In this document: one piece after another, positions 38,077 through 46,662 of the stretch
How the letters are laid out: each line of letters starts with the position of its first letter
Position numbering within the stretch: the first letter of the stretch is position 1
Assembly (NCBI GenBank): GCA_016715105.1
Contig: JADKBO010000012.1
Span: 124,001-188,000, forward strand
Source: Saprospiraceae bacterium
Lineage (GTDB): Bacteria; Bacteroidota; Bacteroidia; Chitinophagales; Saprospiraceae
Reading direction: 5' to 3'
Length of the DNA stretch: 64,000 bases
Program-made: the position numbers and the translations under genes
The notes under the pieces: generated by a model
What the model saw: the letters and a program-made list of their open reading frames with translations, nothing else
The model's database searches: none
Told to the model about the DNA's origin: nothing

Positions 38077-40763
38077 ATGAAAAATCACTCTTAACAATTT
38101 TAGGATTTTGGATTTCCACAACTATCCTTATTGGCCAATTTAAAAAAAGTAACTGGAACCATCCCCAATACCAAACCTAGTCCACTGATCATTGATGTAG
38201 AAGAACTAAAGTCACTGTACAAAGGAGCAGATTTCAGCAAAACCACAACACAATCATCAAATTTCAGCGCTATTAATGGTGCAGCGCTTGATTTTTCTAA
38301 GTTTTCGATCATTCAATACAATGAGGAAAACCTGCCGATTGCCATAAAGGTAAATTGTTCGACAAAGCTCAGACAAGGCAAAGATTTAGTCACCAAAGTT
38401 ATGCTTATCTGAATGCAGTAAAACGCAAATCAAGGTACAAAATCCCGAATCAGAATTTGTCATGACGCGTATTGATACAGATGAATTCGGCGGAAAACAC
38501 ATCCGTTTTGATCAACAATACAATGGCATCAAAATTTATGGAAGTGAATTGTTGTTACATACCAACCGCGATAAAATTGACTATTTGAATGGTCGTTGGA
38601 AAAAGAGTTTAGAAAAATTTGAAGTAAATCCAAGTATTTCTGAAGCCACTGCTCTTGCATTGATCAGCGAATCAGAAAAATTCATGCCTTTAAAAGATGT
38701 CATGGGTATTTTGGGTGATCGTGATCCGAAATCAGAATTGACCATTTATTACCATGATAAAAAACCTGTACTCACTTACCACATCACTGCCTATCCTGAT
38801 AACTTACATCGTTGGGAGTATTTCATCGATGCACACAGTGGGAAATTGATAAACAAGTACGTCAATAGTTGCAAATTACACAATCACGGTAGTTTTGGAG
38901 AAATTATTGACGAGTCACAAAAAACGCAAACCATTGCTGACGAGAAAGTAGTAAAAAATAGCGTTTTAAATGGCCACATAGCCATGCAAGGAACTGACTT
39001 ATTGGGTGTCAGTAGGTCCATCAACAGTCTTGATTTTAATGGCGTGAGGTATTTGATCGATGTAAACAGACCGATGTTTGTGACCACTTCTGCCCTACCC
39101 AACGATCCAGACGGTACGATTTGGACCATTGATGCAAAAAACACCTCGCCTCAAAAGGATGATTTCAATTATGACCATGTAAAAACTACTGAAACGACCT
39201 GGAAATCGCCTGCCGCAGTTTCGGCTCAATATAATGGTGCAAAGCTTCATGATTATTTCATCAATGTACATGGCCGAAATTCAATCAATGGCGGTGGTGG
39301 AAATATCATTTCATTGATCAATGTTGCCGATGAAGACGGAAAATCAATGGGCAATGCATTTTGGAATGGTGCAGCCATGTTTTACGGTAATGGAGATGGA
39401 GGTTTCAAAGAGTTGGCCAGAGGTTTAGATGTTGCTGGTCACGAAATGACGCATGGTGTGGTGCAAAATACTGCCAATCTCGAATATGAAGGAGAATCAG
39501 GAGCGCTTAATGAATCTTTTGCCGATGTTTTTGGTGTCAACCCGGGTGCGGATTTAATCCTTGTTTCAAATGGTGATCAAACGGACATTTATATGATCGA
39601 TCCAGATGTCAATTTGATTTTTTCGCCTAATTTGTCCATCAATGATCCAATCAGTAAACCAAGTGTAACCGATGACGGAACTGAAATAGTGTATATTGCA
39701 AGTGATGGTAAATTGCACAACATCACCGTAGATTACCAAACCAAAAAGGCTCAAGAACAAGTGTTATTAGAAACAATCAAATTCAGAAATGTTGTCATTT
39801 CGAGAGATGGAAGGAGACTTGCTTTATTGAGAGAGGAATTAACTCCGGAAGTTACTATTATTGATTTGGGCATTGGCAAAAGCACGGTTAATACATTCAA
39901 AAATGCAACAACTGCGGCAGGTATTTCCACGGATGATGTGCAATACGCCGATGCAATGGAATTTGATTACTCAGGTGAATATTTAATGTATGATGCTTAT
40001 AATGTGATCAATAGCCCAGTTGCTGGTGAAATCTCCTACTGGGATATCAATTTCATGAAAGTCTGGGAAATAGACAAAATAACTTCACTACTGGTGATGA
40101 AATACTGTTTGACAAATTGTTCAGCGGTTTACCAGAGGGTGTGACGTAGGGAATCCTACTTTTGCTAAAAACAGTCCTTACATCGTTGCATTTGATTATA
40201 TTGAAGATGACATCAATTACGTGCTTGGAGCCAATATAGAAACGGGCGACGTAGACGTCATTGCGCAAAATAATACACTTGGTTATCCTACATACAGCAA
40301 AAAAGATGAGTTTGTGGTTTTTGATACCAAAACTTTATCAGATGGAAGGAATTTGAAAATCGCTCAATTGAAAGATACAAAAATTGGATCTGAAGACGAG
40401 GAAGGCACTGATTACATCGAAGATGCTAAATGGGCTGTTTGGTTCAGTAACGGGCAAAGAGTGCTTACTGGAGTAGATGAGTTGAAAGCGCTTGAATTAT
40501 CACTCACTCCAAACCCAACTGAAGATCAATTGCAGTTGAGTTTGAATCTGAAAGAAGCCAATGATTTAACACTACAAATTCACGATACTGCCGGAAAATT
40601 GATAAAAACATTCAAAAACAGAGGCAGTTTGGAGATAATAACATCAACTTAAATGTTCAAGATTTATCATCTGGATTGGTATACTTTGAGGATTTCGATA
40701 GGTGAAAATGCGTATGCAAAGCAATTTGTGAAAAATAAAAGTTTATCTCAAAAGAAATTATGA
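38077..40763 (+). pseudogene. M4 (thermolysin-like) metalloprotease fused to a WD40/TolB-like propeller with T9SS tail, several frameshifts
   Basis: The N-terminal propeptide (38077-39000; LKKVTGTIPNTKPSP, QYNGIKIYGSELLLH, WEYFIDAHSGKLINKY) has shifts near 38095 and 38395. The M4 catalytic part follows: AVSAQYNGAKLHDYF, FKELARGLDVAGHEMTHGVVQ (zinc HExxH) and GALNESFADVFG (third zinc ligand Glu). At about 39536 the protein leaves the M4 fold and continues as a propeller (DLILVSNGDQTDIYMIDP, TDDGTEIVYIASDGK, SRDGRRLALLREE). It ends in a T9SS type A tail (LELSLTPNPTEDQLQLSLNL). The M4 C-terminal domain with the catalytic His is missing. Further shifts lie near 40140 and 40640. Confidence 0.65.
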
Positions 40764-41701
40764 AGATCAATAAGGTACTTGTGGTACGTTTGTCATCCAT
40801 CGGTGACATCGTACTCCACAAGTCCTGTTGTCCGATGGTTGAAAAACCAAAACACTTGGCAGAAGTCCACTTTTTTTGACTAAATCCAATTTCGAAAACT
40901 TATTAAAGCACAATGTTTACATTGATCATATTCATTTGCTCAGATGAGTCAAATGAAATTGAATTGCTTAACAAACTGCGTTCTGAAAAATTTTGACTTG
41001 GTCATTGACTTGCACAAATCCTTAAAACGAGACGATTGCACAAATTAGGTAATAAGATCATCACATTTTGACAAACTCAATATTCAAAAATGGATGTTGG
41101 TTAACTTCAAAAGATTTCTACCGGACAAACATTTGGTTGATCGATACTCAGAAGCTCTGCAGCCAATCGGTATCCAAGACGATGGTATGGGACTGGACTT
41201 TTTTATCGATCCGCAATCTTTATTACCAGCAGAAATTCCAGATTTTTATGAAGTGCTGGTATTAGGAGCTGCCCATGCAACCAAACGTATACCCAAAGAA
41301 CTAGCCATACACATTATCAAATACACAGGCAAAAAAGTAGTTTTGATCGGTGGAAAAGACGTTGTGGAAGAAGCTAAATATTTAGAGCAAAATGCAACAA
41401 ACGTCATCAATCTTACAGGTAAATGTGATCTTTCTACCTCTGCGCTCATTCTACAAAAAAGTGATTATATCTATACTGGAGATACGGGCATGATGCACAT
41501 TGGTGCTGCATTAAAAAAGCCCATGACTGTTTTCTGGGGAAACACTACGCCAAAATTCGGAATGTACCTTATTATGGATTCCTCAACCTTATCCCATTCA
41601 TCAACAAAGAAGTAAATTTATCCTGTCGGCCTTGCAGTAAATTGGGATATAAAGCCTGTCCCAAAGGACATTTTAATTGCATGATGTTGCAGGATGTTTA
41701 G
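40760..41701 (+). pseudogene. Glycosyltransferase family 9 (heptosyltransferase-like), multiple frameshifts
   Basis: ATG 40760 overlaps the previous stop by 4 bp. MKINKVLVVRLSSIGDIVL is the GT9 start; after frame changes come FLTKSNFENLLKHN and VIDLHKSL-like pieces. The longest piece (41094-41615) has LVLGAAHATKRIP, KKVVLIGGKDVVEEA, INLTGKCDLSTSALILQKSDYIYTGDTGMMHIGAALKKPMTVFWGNTTP, the C-terminal sugar-nucleotide-binding domain. The last part, CRPCSKLGYKACPKGHFNCM, is in another frame. At least four indels are needed. The enzyme would add heptose or a related sugar to lipopolysaccharide. Confidence 0.7.
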
Positions 41702-41712
41702 TATCCATCCTA

Positions 41713-42888
41713 TTATTTAAATTCTGCATCAAGTAAATTCAAGACCATGTTATTATAATTTGATTTATTGATGGAAGTTAATGTTTCCAACGCAGTAAAA
41801 TAGTTTTCATTTCCTTTTTCATAAGGGCCACAATTTAAGAATTCCCAGACACCTGCAAAACCCTTTTCATTTTCAATTTTCTGCAAAATAATTGCATTGA
41901 TGATATAATCTACTACAAATTTATCTCCTTTATTTCCGACATAACCTTCTTGTGTTTCTTTAAAATTCAACCAATCAGTTTCCTTATTGTAATTAATTTT
42001 TTGACGAAATTCTTTCAAAACATCTCGCCAAGTCACTCCCCAACTACCACCGTATAAATAAGCACAACCTTCGTCAATTGGTCTATTTACTTTTTTTCTA
42101 GATACTACTAATGATAATCTATCATGCCACAAATCGTGCAAATCAAAATTATTAAATGCTTCATTTTCATTACCAAGCATAATCAATTGTTTCTCATTGA
42201 ATATTGAAGTGAAAACATTATGAACTTGCCCATTGTAATCTGATTTATAAGTAACTCCAATCAATCTCAATAATTGCAGAATATTATCACAACAATACAA
42301 CTCTGTAATCTTATTTTCTTGTTGTAATTTTTTGTCAAATAAGGTTTTTAATGTTATGTATTCCTGCACTTTAGATTCATTAATTATGTGCTCATAATGT
42401 AAAATATCCTTTTCCTTATTGATTGTCTTCCAATGTTTTGTATTATAAACCAACGTAGATGAAAATAAAAATAAATCATCTGTTTTATGTGCAATCAACT
42501 CAAAGTTAGCCCTTAAGATTGGAAGATTTTGATCTATACCAATAAATGCTAATTGCAAATAATACTGGTTATCAGATATATTTACAATATTCATCAAATA
42601 TGGTTTATAAAATAGATCATCCTGGTACTTCACCACTTTTTCGATGTCTTTCATTTCATCAATCAGGATAAAAGTTTCCACTTTTTGTTCAGGGAGTATC
42701 GATGAAATCTCTTCATTGGGTTTATCTTTTTCATTCATAAATGCATTAAGCGCATTGATTAATTGTTTTGAAATTATAGAATCTGTAGGTAATCTGACAT
42801 TTGGGCCCGAAATGACTTTTTCAGATTGCGCATATGCCAAATTTGAAATTAATAAACTCACGAATAAAAAAAGTAATTTGTATTGCAT
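41713..42888 (-). CDS. Secreted hypothetical protein with HDLWH and DEGCAYLYGGS motifs (zincin-like)
   Basis: From ATG 42888 there is a clear signal peptide (MQYKLLFLFVSLLISNLAYAQ) and then about 370 residues of mixed alpha/beta with many Asn/Lys. NNFDLHDLWHDRLSLV followed about 16 residues later by RPIDEGCAYLYGGSWGVTW resembles a gluzincin arrangement (HxxxH, then an E with GGS), but the usual HExxH Glu is Asp. It could be an inactive or unusual peptidase; no family is recognised with confidence. An upstream ATG at 42909 would add seven residues. The frame is intact. Confidence 0.6.
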   Translation of the reverse strand: MQYKLLFLFVSLLISNLAYAQSEKVISGPNVRLPTDSIISKQLINALNAFMNEKDKPNEEISSILPEQKVETFILIDEMKDIEKVVKYQDDLFYKPYLMNIVNISDNQYYLQLAFIGIDQNLPILRANFELIAHKTDDLFLFSSTLVYNTKHWKTINKEKDILHYEHIINESKVQEYITLKTLFDKKLQQENKITELYCCDNILQLLRLIGVTYKSDYNGQVHNVFTSIFNEKQLIMLGNENEAFNNFDLHDLWHDRLSLVVSRKKVNRPIDEGCAYLYGGSWGVTWRDVLKEFRQKINYNKETDWLNFKETQEGYVGNKGDKFVVDYIINAIILQKIENEKGFAGVWEFLNCGPYEKGNENYFTALETLTSINKSNYNNMVLNLLDAEFK

Positions 42889-43029
42889 GTTATGATGTTT
42901 AGGATGCAAACATAATTTGCAAGATGATTACTTTTTGTTAATGAATTGTTGTTGATCGATTGTTTTAAATTGTTTGTAATTTTTAAGGGCATTTCCAAAA
43001 AATAAACCCTATTTTAGCCCTACAAAAAA

Positions 43030-43428
43030 ATGCTAAAAATGGACTCCAAAGACTTCAAACCACAAGGTTACAATTCTGTTTCACCGTACTTCATTGTGAA
43101 TGGTGCGGGGAAATTAATTACCCTTCTAGAACAAATATTCGATGCAAAAGAAATGAGGAGATTTGAAAATCCCGATGGCTCAATCATGCATGCTGAAGTT
43201 CAAATAGACGATTCGATCATTATGCTTTCTGACGCCACTAATAAATATCCTCCGATTACTTTGGTCATGCACGTGTATGTTCCCAACGTGGATGAAATTT
43301 TTCAGAAAGCAATCGAAGCCGGCTGCGAAATCGTAGAAAAACCAAAACAAAGGGATGGAGACCCAGACAGACGCGCGACATTTATAGACTTTGCGGGCAA
43401 TATGTGGTCTGTAGGGACACAATTATGA
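43030..43428 (+). CDS. VOC/glyoxalase-fold protein, PhnB-like
   Basis: A 132-residue protein. VSPYFIVNGAGKLITLLEQIFDAKEMRRFENPDGSIMHAEVQIDDSIIMLSDA, then PITLVMHVYVPNVDEIFQKAIEAG and DRRATFIDFAGNMWSVGTQ, show the paired beta-alpha-beta-beta-beta modules of the vicinal oxygen chelate superfamily. The His/Glu positions are close to the PhnB (YP_glyoxalase) group. Members bind small ligands or act as dioxygenases or isomerases; no specific role can be assigned. MDSKDF at 43039 is an alternative start. Confidence 0.85.
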   Translation: MLKMDSKDFKPQGYNSVSPYFIVNGAGKLITLLEQIFDAKEMRRFENPDGSIMHAEVQIDDSIIMLSDATNKYPPITLVMHVYVPNVDEIFQKAIEAGCEIVEKPKQRDGDPDRRATFIDFAGNMWSVGTQL

Positions 43429-43556
43429 TCCAAGATTCAAGGAATTTATTGATGCAGAAGGTTTTGATTTGGACGTCGATCTGGAATACTGGATACGATT
43501 GTCTTTAGCACAATCCCTTTGCGAAAAGTAGCAAGAAAAAATAATCAAAATAATAA

Positions 43557-43572
43557 AAGATAAAAATATCTT
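43557..43572 (+). promoter_or_regulatory. Palindrome upstream of the Rrf2 gene (putative NsrR-like operator)
   Basis: AAGATA-AAAA-TATCTT is a perfect inverted repeat. It lies where the -33 region should be, 18 bp upstream of a TAnnTTTG box at 43591. A similar site precedes ric. The half-site AAGAT resembles the NsrR motif. Confidence 0.55.
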
Positions 43573-43590
43573 ATATTCCGAAATAGTCTG

Positions 43591-43598
43591 TATATTTG
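43591..43598 (+). promoter_or_regulatory. -7 box of the Rrf2 gene
   Basis: TATATTTG is an exact TAnnTTTG match, 18 bases upstream of the start codon at 43617. The -33 region is overlapped by the palindrome at 43557-43572, which fits autorepression. Confidence 0.55.
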
Positions 43599-43616
43599 TT
43601 CTATACTTTAAAAGAT

Positions 43617-44060
43617 ATGTTTTCAAAATCTTGTATATACGCCATCAAAATCATGATTTACTTCGCACTGCAGGCGCGAGATCAAGATGAAAATGAAATA
43701 ACATATATCGGCGTATCACAAGTCAAAGATGCTATTGGTTCCCCACAACCGTTCACCGCAAAAATTTTACAACAGTTAAGTAAAGCAGGAATGTTGGAGT
43801 CCCTCCGTGGGCCCAATGGAGGTTTTTGTTTACCTAAGGACAAAAAAGTATCATTAGAAGAAATTGTACGAGTCATTGACGGTAACCAACTATTGGACGG
43901 CTGTGTATTGGGTTTTAAAGAATGTTCTGAGCATCGCCCATGCCCTGCTCATTTTAAGTTCAAGAGTGTGCGTGATTATCTAAAAGGAGCATTGGCTTCC
44001 ACAGATGTAGAAGAGATGAAGCAAATCATCGAAGTGGGAAAGGGGTATATTAAGTATTGA
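43617..44060 (+). CDS. Rrf2-family Fe-S transcription regulator (NsrR-like)
   Basis: A 147-residue protein from ATG 43617. The winged helix starts MFSKSCIYAIKIMIYFALQARD and continues QPFTAKILQQLSKAGMLESLRGPNGGFCLPKDKKVSLEEIVRVIDG. Three cysteines (CVLGFKECSEHRPCP) provide the Fe-S ligands typical of IscR/NsrR. Its position 58 bp upstream of the NO-stress gene ric and the nos cluster, with AAGAT palindromes in front of both, argues for an NO-sensing NsrR-like repressor. Sensing of NO is inferred from context. An upstream start at 43596 is less likely. Confidence 0.87.
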   Translation: MFSKSCIYAIKIMIYFALQARDQDENEITYIGVSQVKDAIGSPQPFTAKILQQLSKAGMLESLRGPNGGFCLPKDKKVSLEEIVRVIDGNQLLDGCVLGFKECSEHRPCPAHFKFKSVRDYLKGALASTDVEEMKQIIEVGKGYIKY

Positions 44061-44077
44061 ATTTTTTTACCATAATT

Positions 44078-44095
44078 AAAGATATTAACATCTTT
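44078..44095 (+). promoter_or_regulatory. Near-perfect palindrome upstream of ric
   Basis: AAAGAT-ATTAAC-ATCTTT is an 18-bp near-palindrome, 23 bases before the ric start codon. It shares the AAGAT/ATCTT arms with the site upstream of the Rrf2 gene. It is the likely operator for the ric-nos operon. Confidence 0.6.
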
Positions 44096-44118
44096 TTATC
44101 TTATATAAAATATTTAAA

Positions 44119-44850
44119 ATGGAAGATTTAGCAAATACAAAAGTGAGCAAAATTGTTGCTCAAAATTATAAGGCGGCTCAAGTATTCACCGCTTACGGAA
44201 TTGATTTCTGCTGCAATGGTGGGATTTCACTTGAACTGGCATGTAACCAGCAAAACTATGATTTACAAACAGTTATCGCTGAAATTAACCAAGCTCTGGC
44301 AATTCCAGAAACTGAAAATTTCTCAAATATGCCTTTGGATGAATTAGCAACTTATATTGAAAAAATACATCACACCTACGTCAGAAATACAATACCTGCG
44401 TTGTCCACCTATCTCACCAAATTGTGCAAAGTGCATGGAGAGCGGCATCCAGAATTGCATGAAATAAAAGAATTATTTGATCAATCTGCAGTTGAACTGA
44501 CCAACCATATGGGAAGAGAAGAGCAAATATTATTTCCTTATATTCAAGCACTTGCGGCGGCTCAAAGAGGCCAATTCCAACTTTCACAGCCACATTTTGG
44601 CCACCTTGAGAACCCCATTAGCATGATGAAAATGGAGCATGAACAAGAAGGCGATCGTTTCAAAAAAATAGCCAAGCTTACAGATAGTTACACTCTCCCA
44701 AAAGACGCATGTCAAACATATCAGGTGACTTTCATGGTGTTGCAAGAATTTGAAAAGGATCTTCACAAACACATTCATTTAGAAAATAACATCCTTTTTC
44801 CAAAAGCTTTGGAGATGTATGAATCCACCTTTTCTCCAAAAAATGTATAA
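44119..44850 (+). CDS. ric: Iron-sulfur cluster repair di-iron protein (Ric/ScdA/YtfE)
   Basis: A 243-residue protein. The ScdA_N domain (NYKAAQVFTAYGIDFCCNGGISLELAC) is followed by a hemerythrin-like di-iron four-helix bundle with spaced His/Glu residues: HHTYVRNTIP, HGERHPELHEIKELF, NHMGREEQILFPYI, MMKMEHEQEGDRF and DLHKHIHLENNILFPKAL. Ric releases iron to rebuild Fe-S clusters damaged by NO or oxidative stress. It is preceded by the AAAGAT palindrome and followed 15 bp later by a membrane gene in the same direction. All expected motifs are present. Confidence 0.93.
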   Translation: MEDLANTKVSKIVAQNYKAAQVFTAYGIDFCCNGGISLELACNQQNYDLQTVIAEINQALAIPETENFSNMPLDELATYIEKIHHTYVRNTIPALSTYLTKLCKVHGERHPELHEIKELFDQSAVELTNHMGREEQILFPYIQALAAAQRGQFQLSQPHFGHLENPISMMKMEHEQEGDRFKKIAKLTDSYTLPKDACQTYQVTFMVLQEFEKDLHKHIHLENNILFPKALEMYESTFSPKNV

Positions 44851-44865
44851 AGGCAATCAAAGAGC

Positions 44866-46104
44866 ATGACCATAGATACGAAATATCAAAAACCAAACTT
44901 ATTGAATTACCAAGCAGCAATTGGCTTCTTTTTTTTAGCTGCTGTATTGGGCACTTTGATGCGGTTTATGTATCTGCAAGAAGTAAAGTTTTTGGAATAC
45001 AAAAATGTGTTGCATGCACATTCACATATTGCTATGTTGGGATGGGGATTTACGGCATTAGCTGGAGTTTTGGTATTTACTTTCATTCCAACTTTCAACA
45101 AGGGTAAAATTTATCAAAACATTTTAAATGCAAATCTTATCGCAGGAATTGGAATGTTATTTTCTTTTCTTTCGCAAGGTTACGGAGCAATAAGCATTGG
45201 CTTCTGTACAGCTCACATTTTTATTGTTTATATTTTCTCATGGTATTTTTTAAAAGATTTAAAAAAAGTCCCCCAAACTATGGGAACCAAATTGGCTAAA
45301 TGGGCAATCTATCTGATGGTTATTTCGACAATTGGGCTATGGTCAATCGGTCCAATTAGTATTTTTTTAGGCAAACAACATCCTTTATATTTTGCATCCA
45401 TTCAGTTTTTCTTACACATGCAGTTCAATGGTTGGTTTACTTTTGGAATACTGGCCTTGCTATTTAAGCTTTCAGAAAAGAATGGGCATGTAGTTCATTT
45501 ACCAAAAGGCACTTTAACGCTAATATGGTTGTCCTTGATTTTCACTTATTCGTTGAGCATCACTTGGAGCACACCCATGGATATTTTATTCTACCTCAAT
45601 TCAACTGGAGTAATATTACAAATAGTTGCTTTCTTACTGATAGCCAAAGGATTTTACAAAAGCGTTGATTTATTTTTTTCGACCGGTAGTCTTTCTAGCT
45701 GGATGTTGAGGCTTGGCTTAGTGAGTTTAGCGCTGAAAGTCATTGTCCAAAGTGCTGTGGTTTTACCATTCATTGCAAAAGTATCCTATACGATAAGGAA
45801 TTTTGTGATTGGCTTCATTCACTTGACCATGTTGGGTGCATTTAGCCTTAGTTTGATCGGAATACTAATACATCTCGAACTTCTCCCTCGTGGAAGAATG
45901 GCATCCATGGGATATCGACTCATTGTGTTCGGATTTCTATCAACAGAGGCCGTTCTCTTTTTACAGGGCATATTACTTTGGGCAGGTAAAGGATTTATAA
46001 TCAACTATCATTCCATCATTTTCATTGCAACCGCTCTATTACCGATTGGATTATTGTCCGTTTTCATCGCTTCCCTAAAGTCCAAAAAACATTTAACTAT
46101 CTAA
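44866..46104 (+). CDS. Polytopic membrane protein with histidine-bearing helices (NnrS/haem-copper-oxidase-like)
   Basis: A 412-residue protein with about twelve membrane helices. Conserved-looking histidines sit in helices: NVLHAHSHIAMLGWGFTALAG (helix 2), FCTAHIFIVYIF, FFLHMQFNGWFTFG (helix 6) and FVIGFIHLTMLGAFSLS. The H-x-H-x-x-H plus MLGWG arrangement resembles the haem-ligating helices of NnrS and of haem-copper oxidase subunit I, but the Cu-site HH pair is not evident. Its place between ric and the cytochrome c of the nos operon suggests a haem protein of NO/N2O metabolism. No exact family is named. Confidence 0.6.
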   Translation: MTIDTKYQKPNLLNYQAAIGFFFLAAVLGTLMRFMYLQEVKFLEYKNVLHAHSHIAMLGWGFTALAGVLVFTFIPTFNKGKIYQNILNANLIAGIGMLFSFLSQGYGAISIGFCTAHIFIVYIFSWYFLKDLKKVPQTMGTKLAKWAIYLMVISTIGLWSIGPISIFLGKQHPLYFASIQFFLHMQFNGWFTFGILALLFKLSEKNGHVVHLPKGTLTLIWLSLIFTYSLSITWSTPMDILFYLNSTGVILQIVAFLLIAKGFYKSVDLFFSTGSLSSWMLRLGLVSLALKVIVQSAVVLPFIAKVSYTIRNFVIGFIHLTMLGAFSLSLIGILIHLELLPRGRMASMGYRLIVFGFLSTEAVLFLQGILLWAGKGFIINYHSIIFIATALLPIGLLSVFIASLKSKKHLTI

Positions 46105-46122
46105 TTTTTAAAATATTCAATA

Positions 46123-46614
46123 ATGAAAAAAATCAAATTCGTTTTAGTCGCCTTTGCCATCATTGGCTTTCTGCAAAGTTGCGGAGGCAATCCTGATTCT
46201 CAAGAAAAAACAACAGTTCCACCTGTTACAGAAACTCCAAAAGCAAGCCCGAATGGCATAGGCGAAGTGGAAACGGTGACTCTCACTGATCCAATGGAAG
46301 AAAGTATGATTGTAAGTGGAAAAGCCATTTATGAAATGAAGTGCGCAGCTTGTCACAAACTCACCGATCAACGTGTCGTTGGCCCGGGTTGGGCTGGTGT
46401 AACCAATAGGCGTCGTCCAGAATGGGTCATGAATATGATCACCAATGTAGATGTCATGTTGGAAAAAGATCCTGTCGCTCAAAAGCTATTGGAAGAATGT
46501 TTGACCCGGATGCCAAACCAAGCCGTCTCGGTAGGTGATGCTCGAGCAATCTTGGAATTTATGCGCAAAAATGATATGGAAACGGTGGGCGAAAAAGACG
46601 GAGCCACCAAGTAA
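46123..46614 (+). CDS. Lipoprotein c-type cytochrome of the nos cluster
   Basis: A 163-residue protein with lipobox GFLQSC at residues 15-20, a Pro/Thr-rich linker, then one class I cytochrome c domain: haem motif C74-A-A-C-H78, VVGPGWAGVTNRRRPEWVMNMI and a distal Met in LTRMPNQAVS. It would be anchored in a membrane facing the periplasm. Sitting 48 bp upstream of nosZ (start 46663), it is the likely electron donor to nitrous oxide reductase; that role is inferred from position. Confidence 0.88.
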   Translation: MKKIKFVLVAFAIIGFLQSCGGNPDSQEKTTVPPVTETPKASPNGIGEVETVTLTDPMEESMIVSGKAIYEMKCAACHKLTDQRVVGPGWAGVTNRRRPEWVMNMITNVDVMLEKDPVAQKLLEECLTRMPNQAVSVGDARAILEFMRKNDMETVGEKDGATK

Positions 46615-46662
46615 CCAAACATTTCTCTTCAAAATTTAATGTATAAGTCAAAACTTTCAAAA

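Noticed and set aside
43429..43520. Additional short coding segment after the VOC gene
   Set aside because: A frame reading KEFIDAEGFDLDVDLEYWI is short, lacks a start and has no match I recognise.
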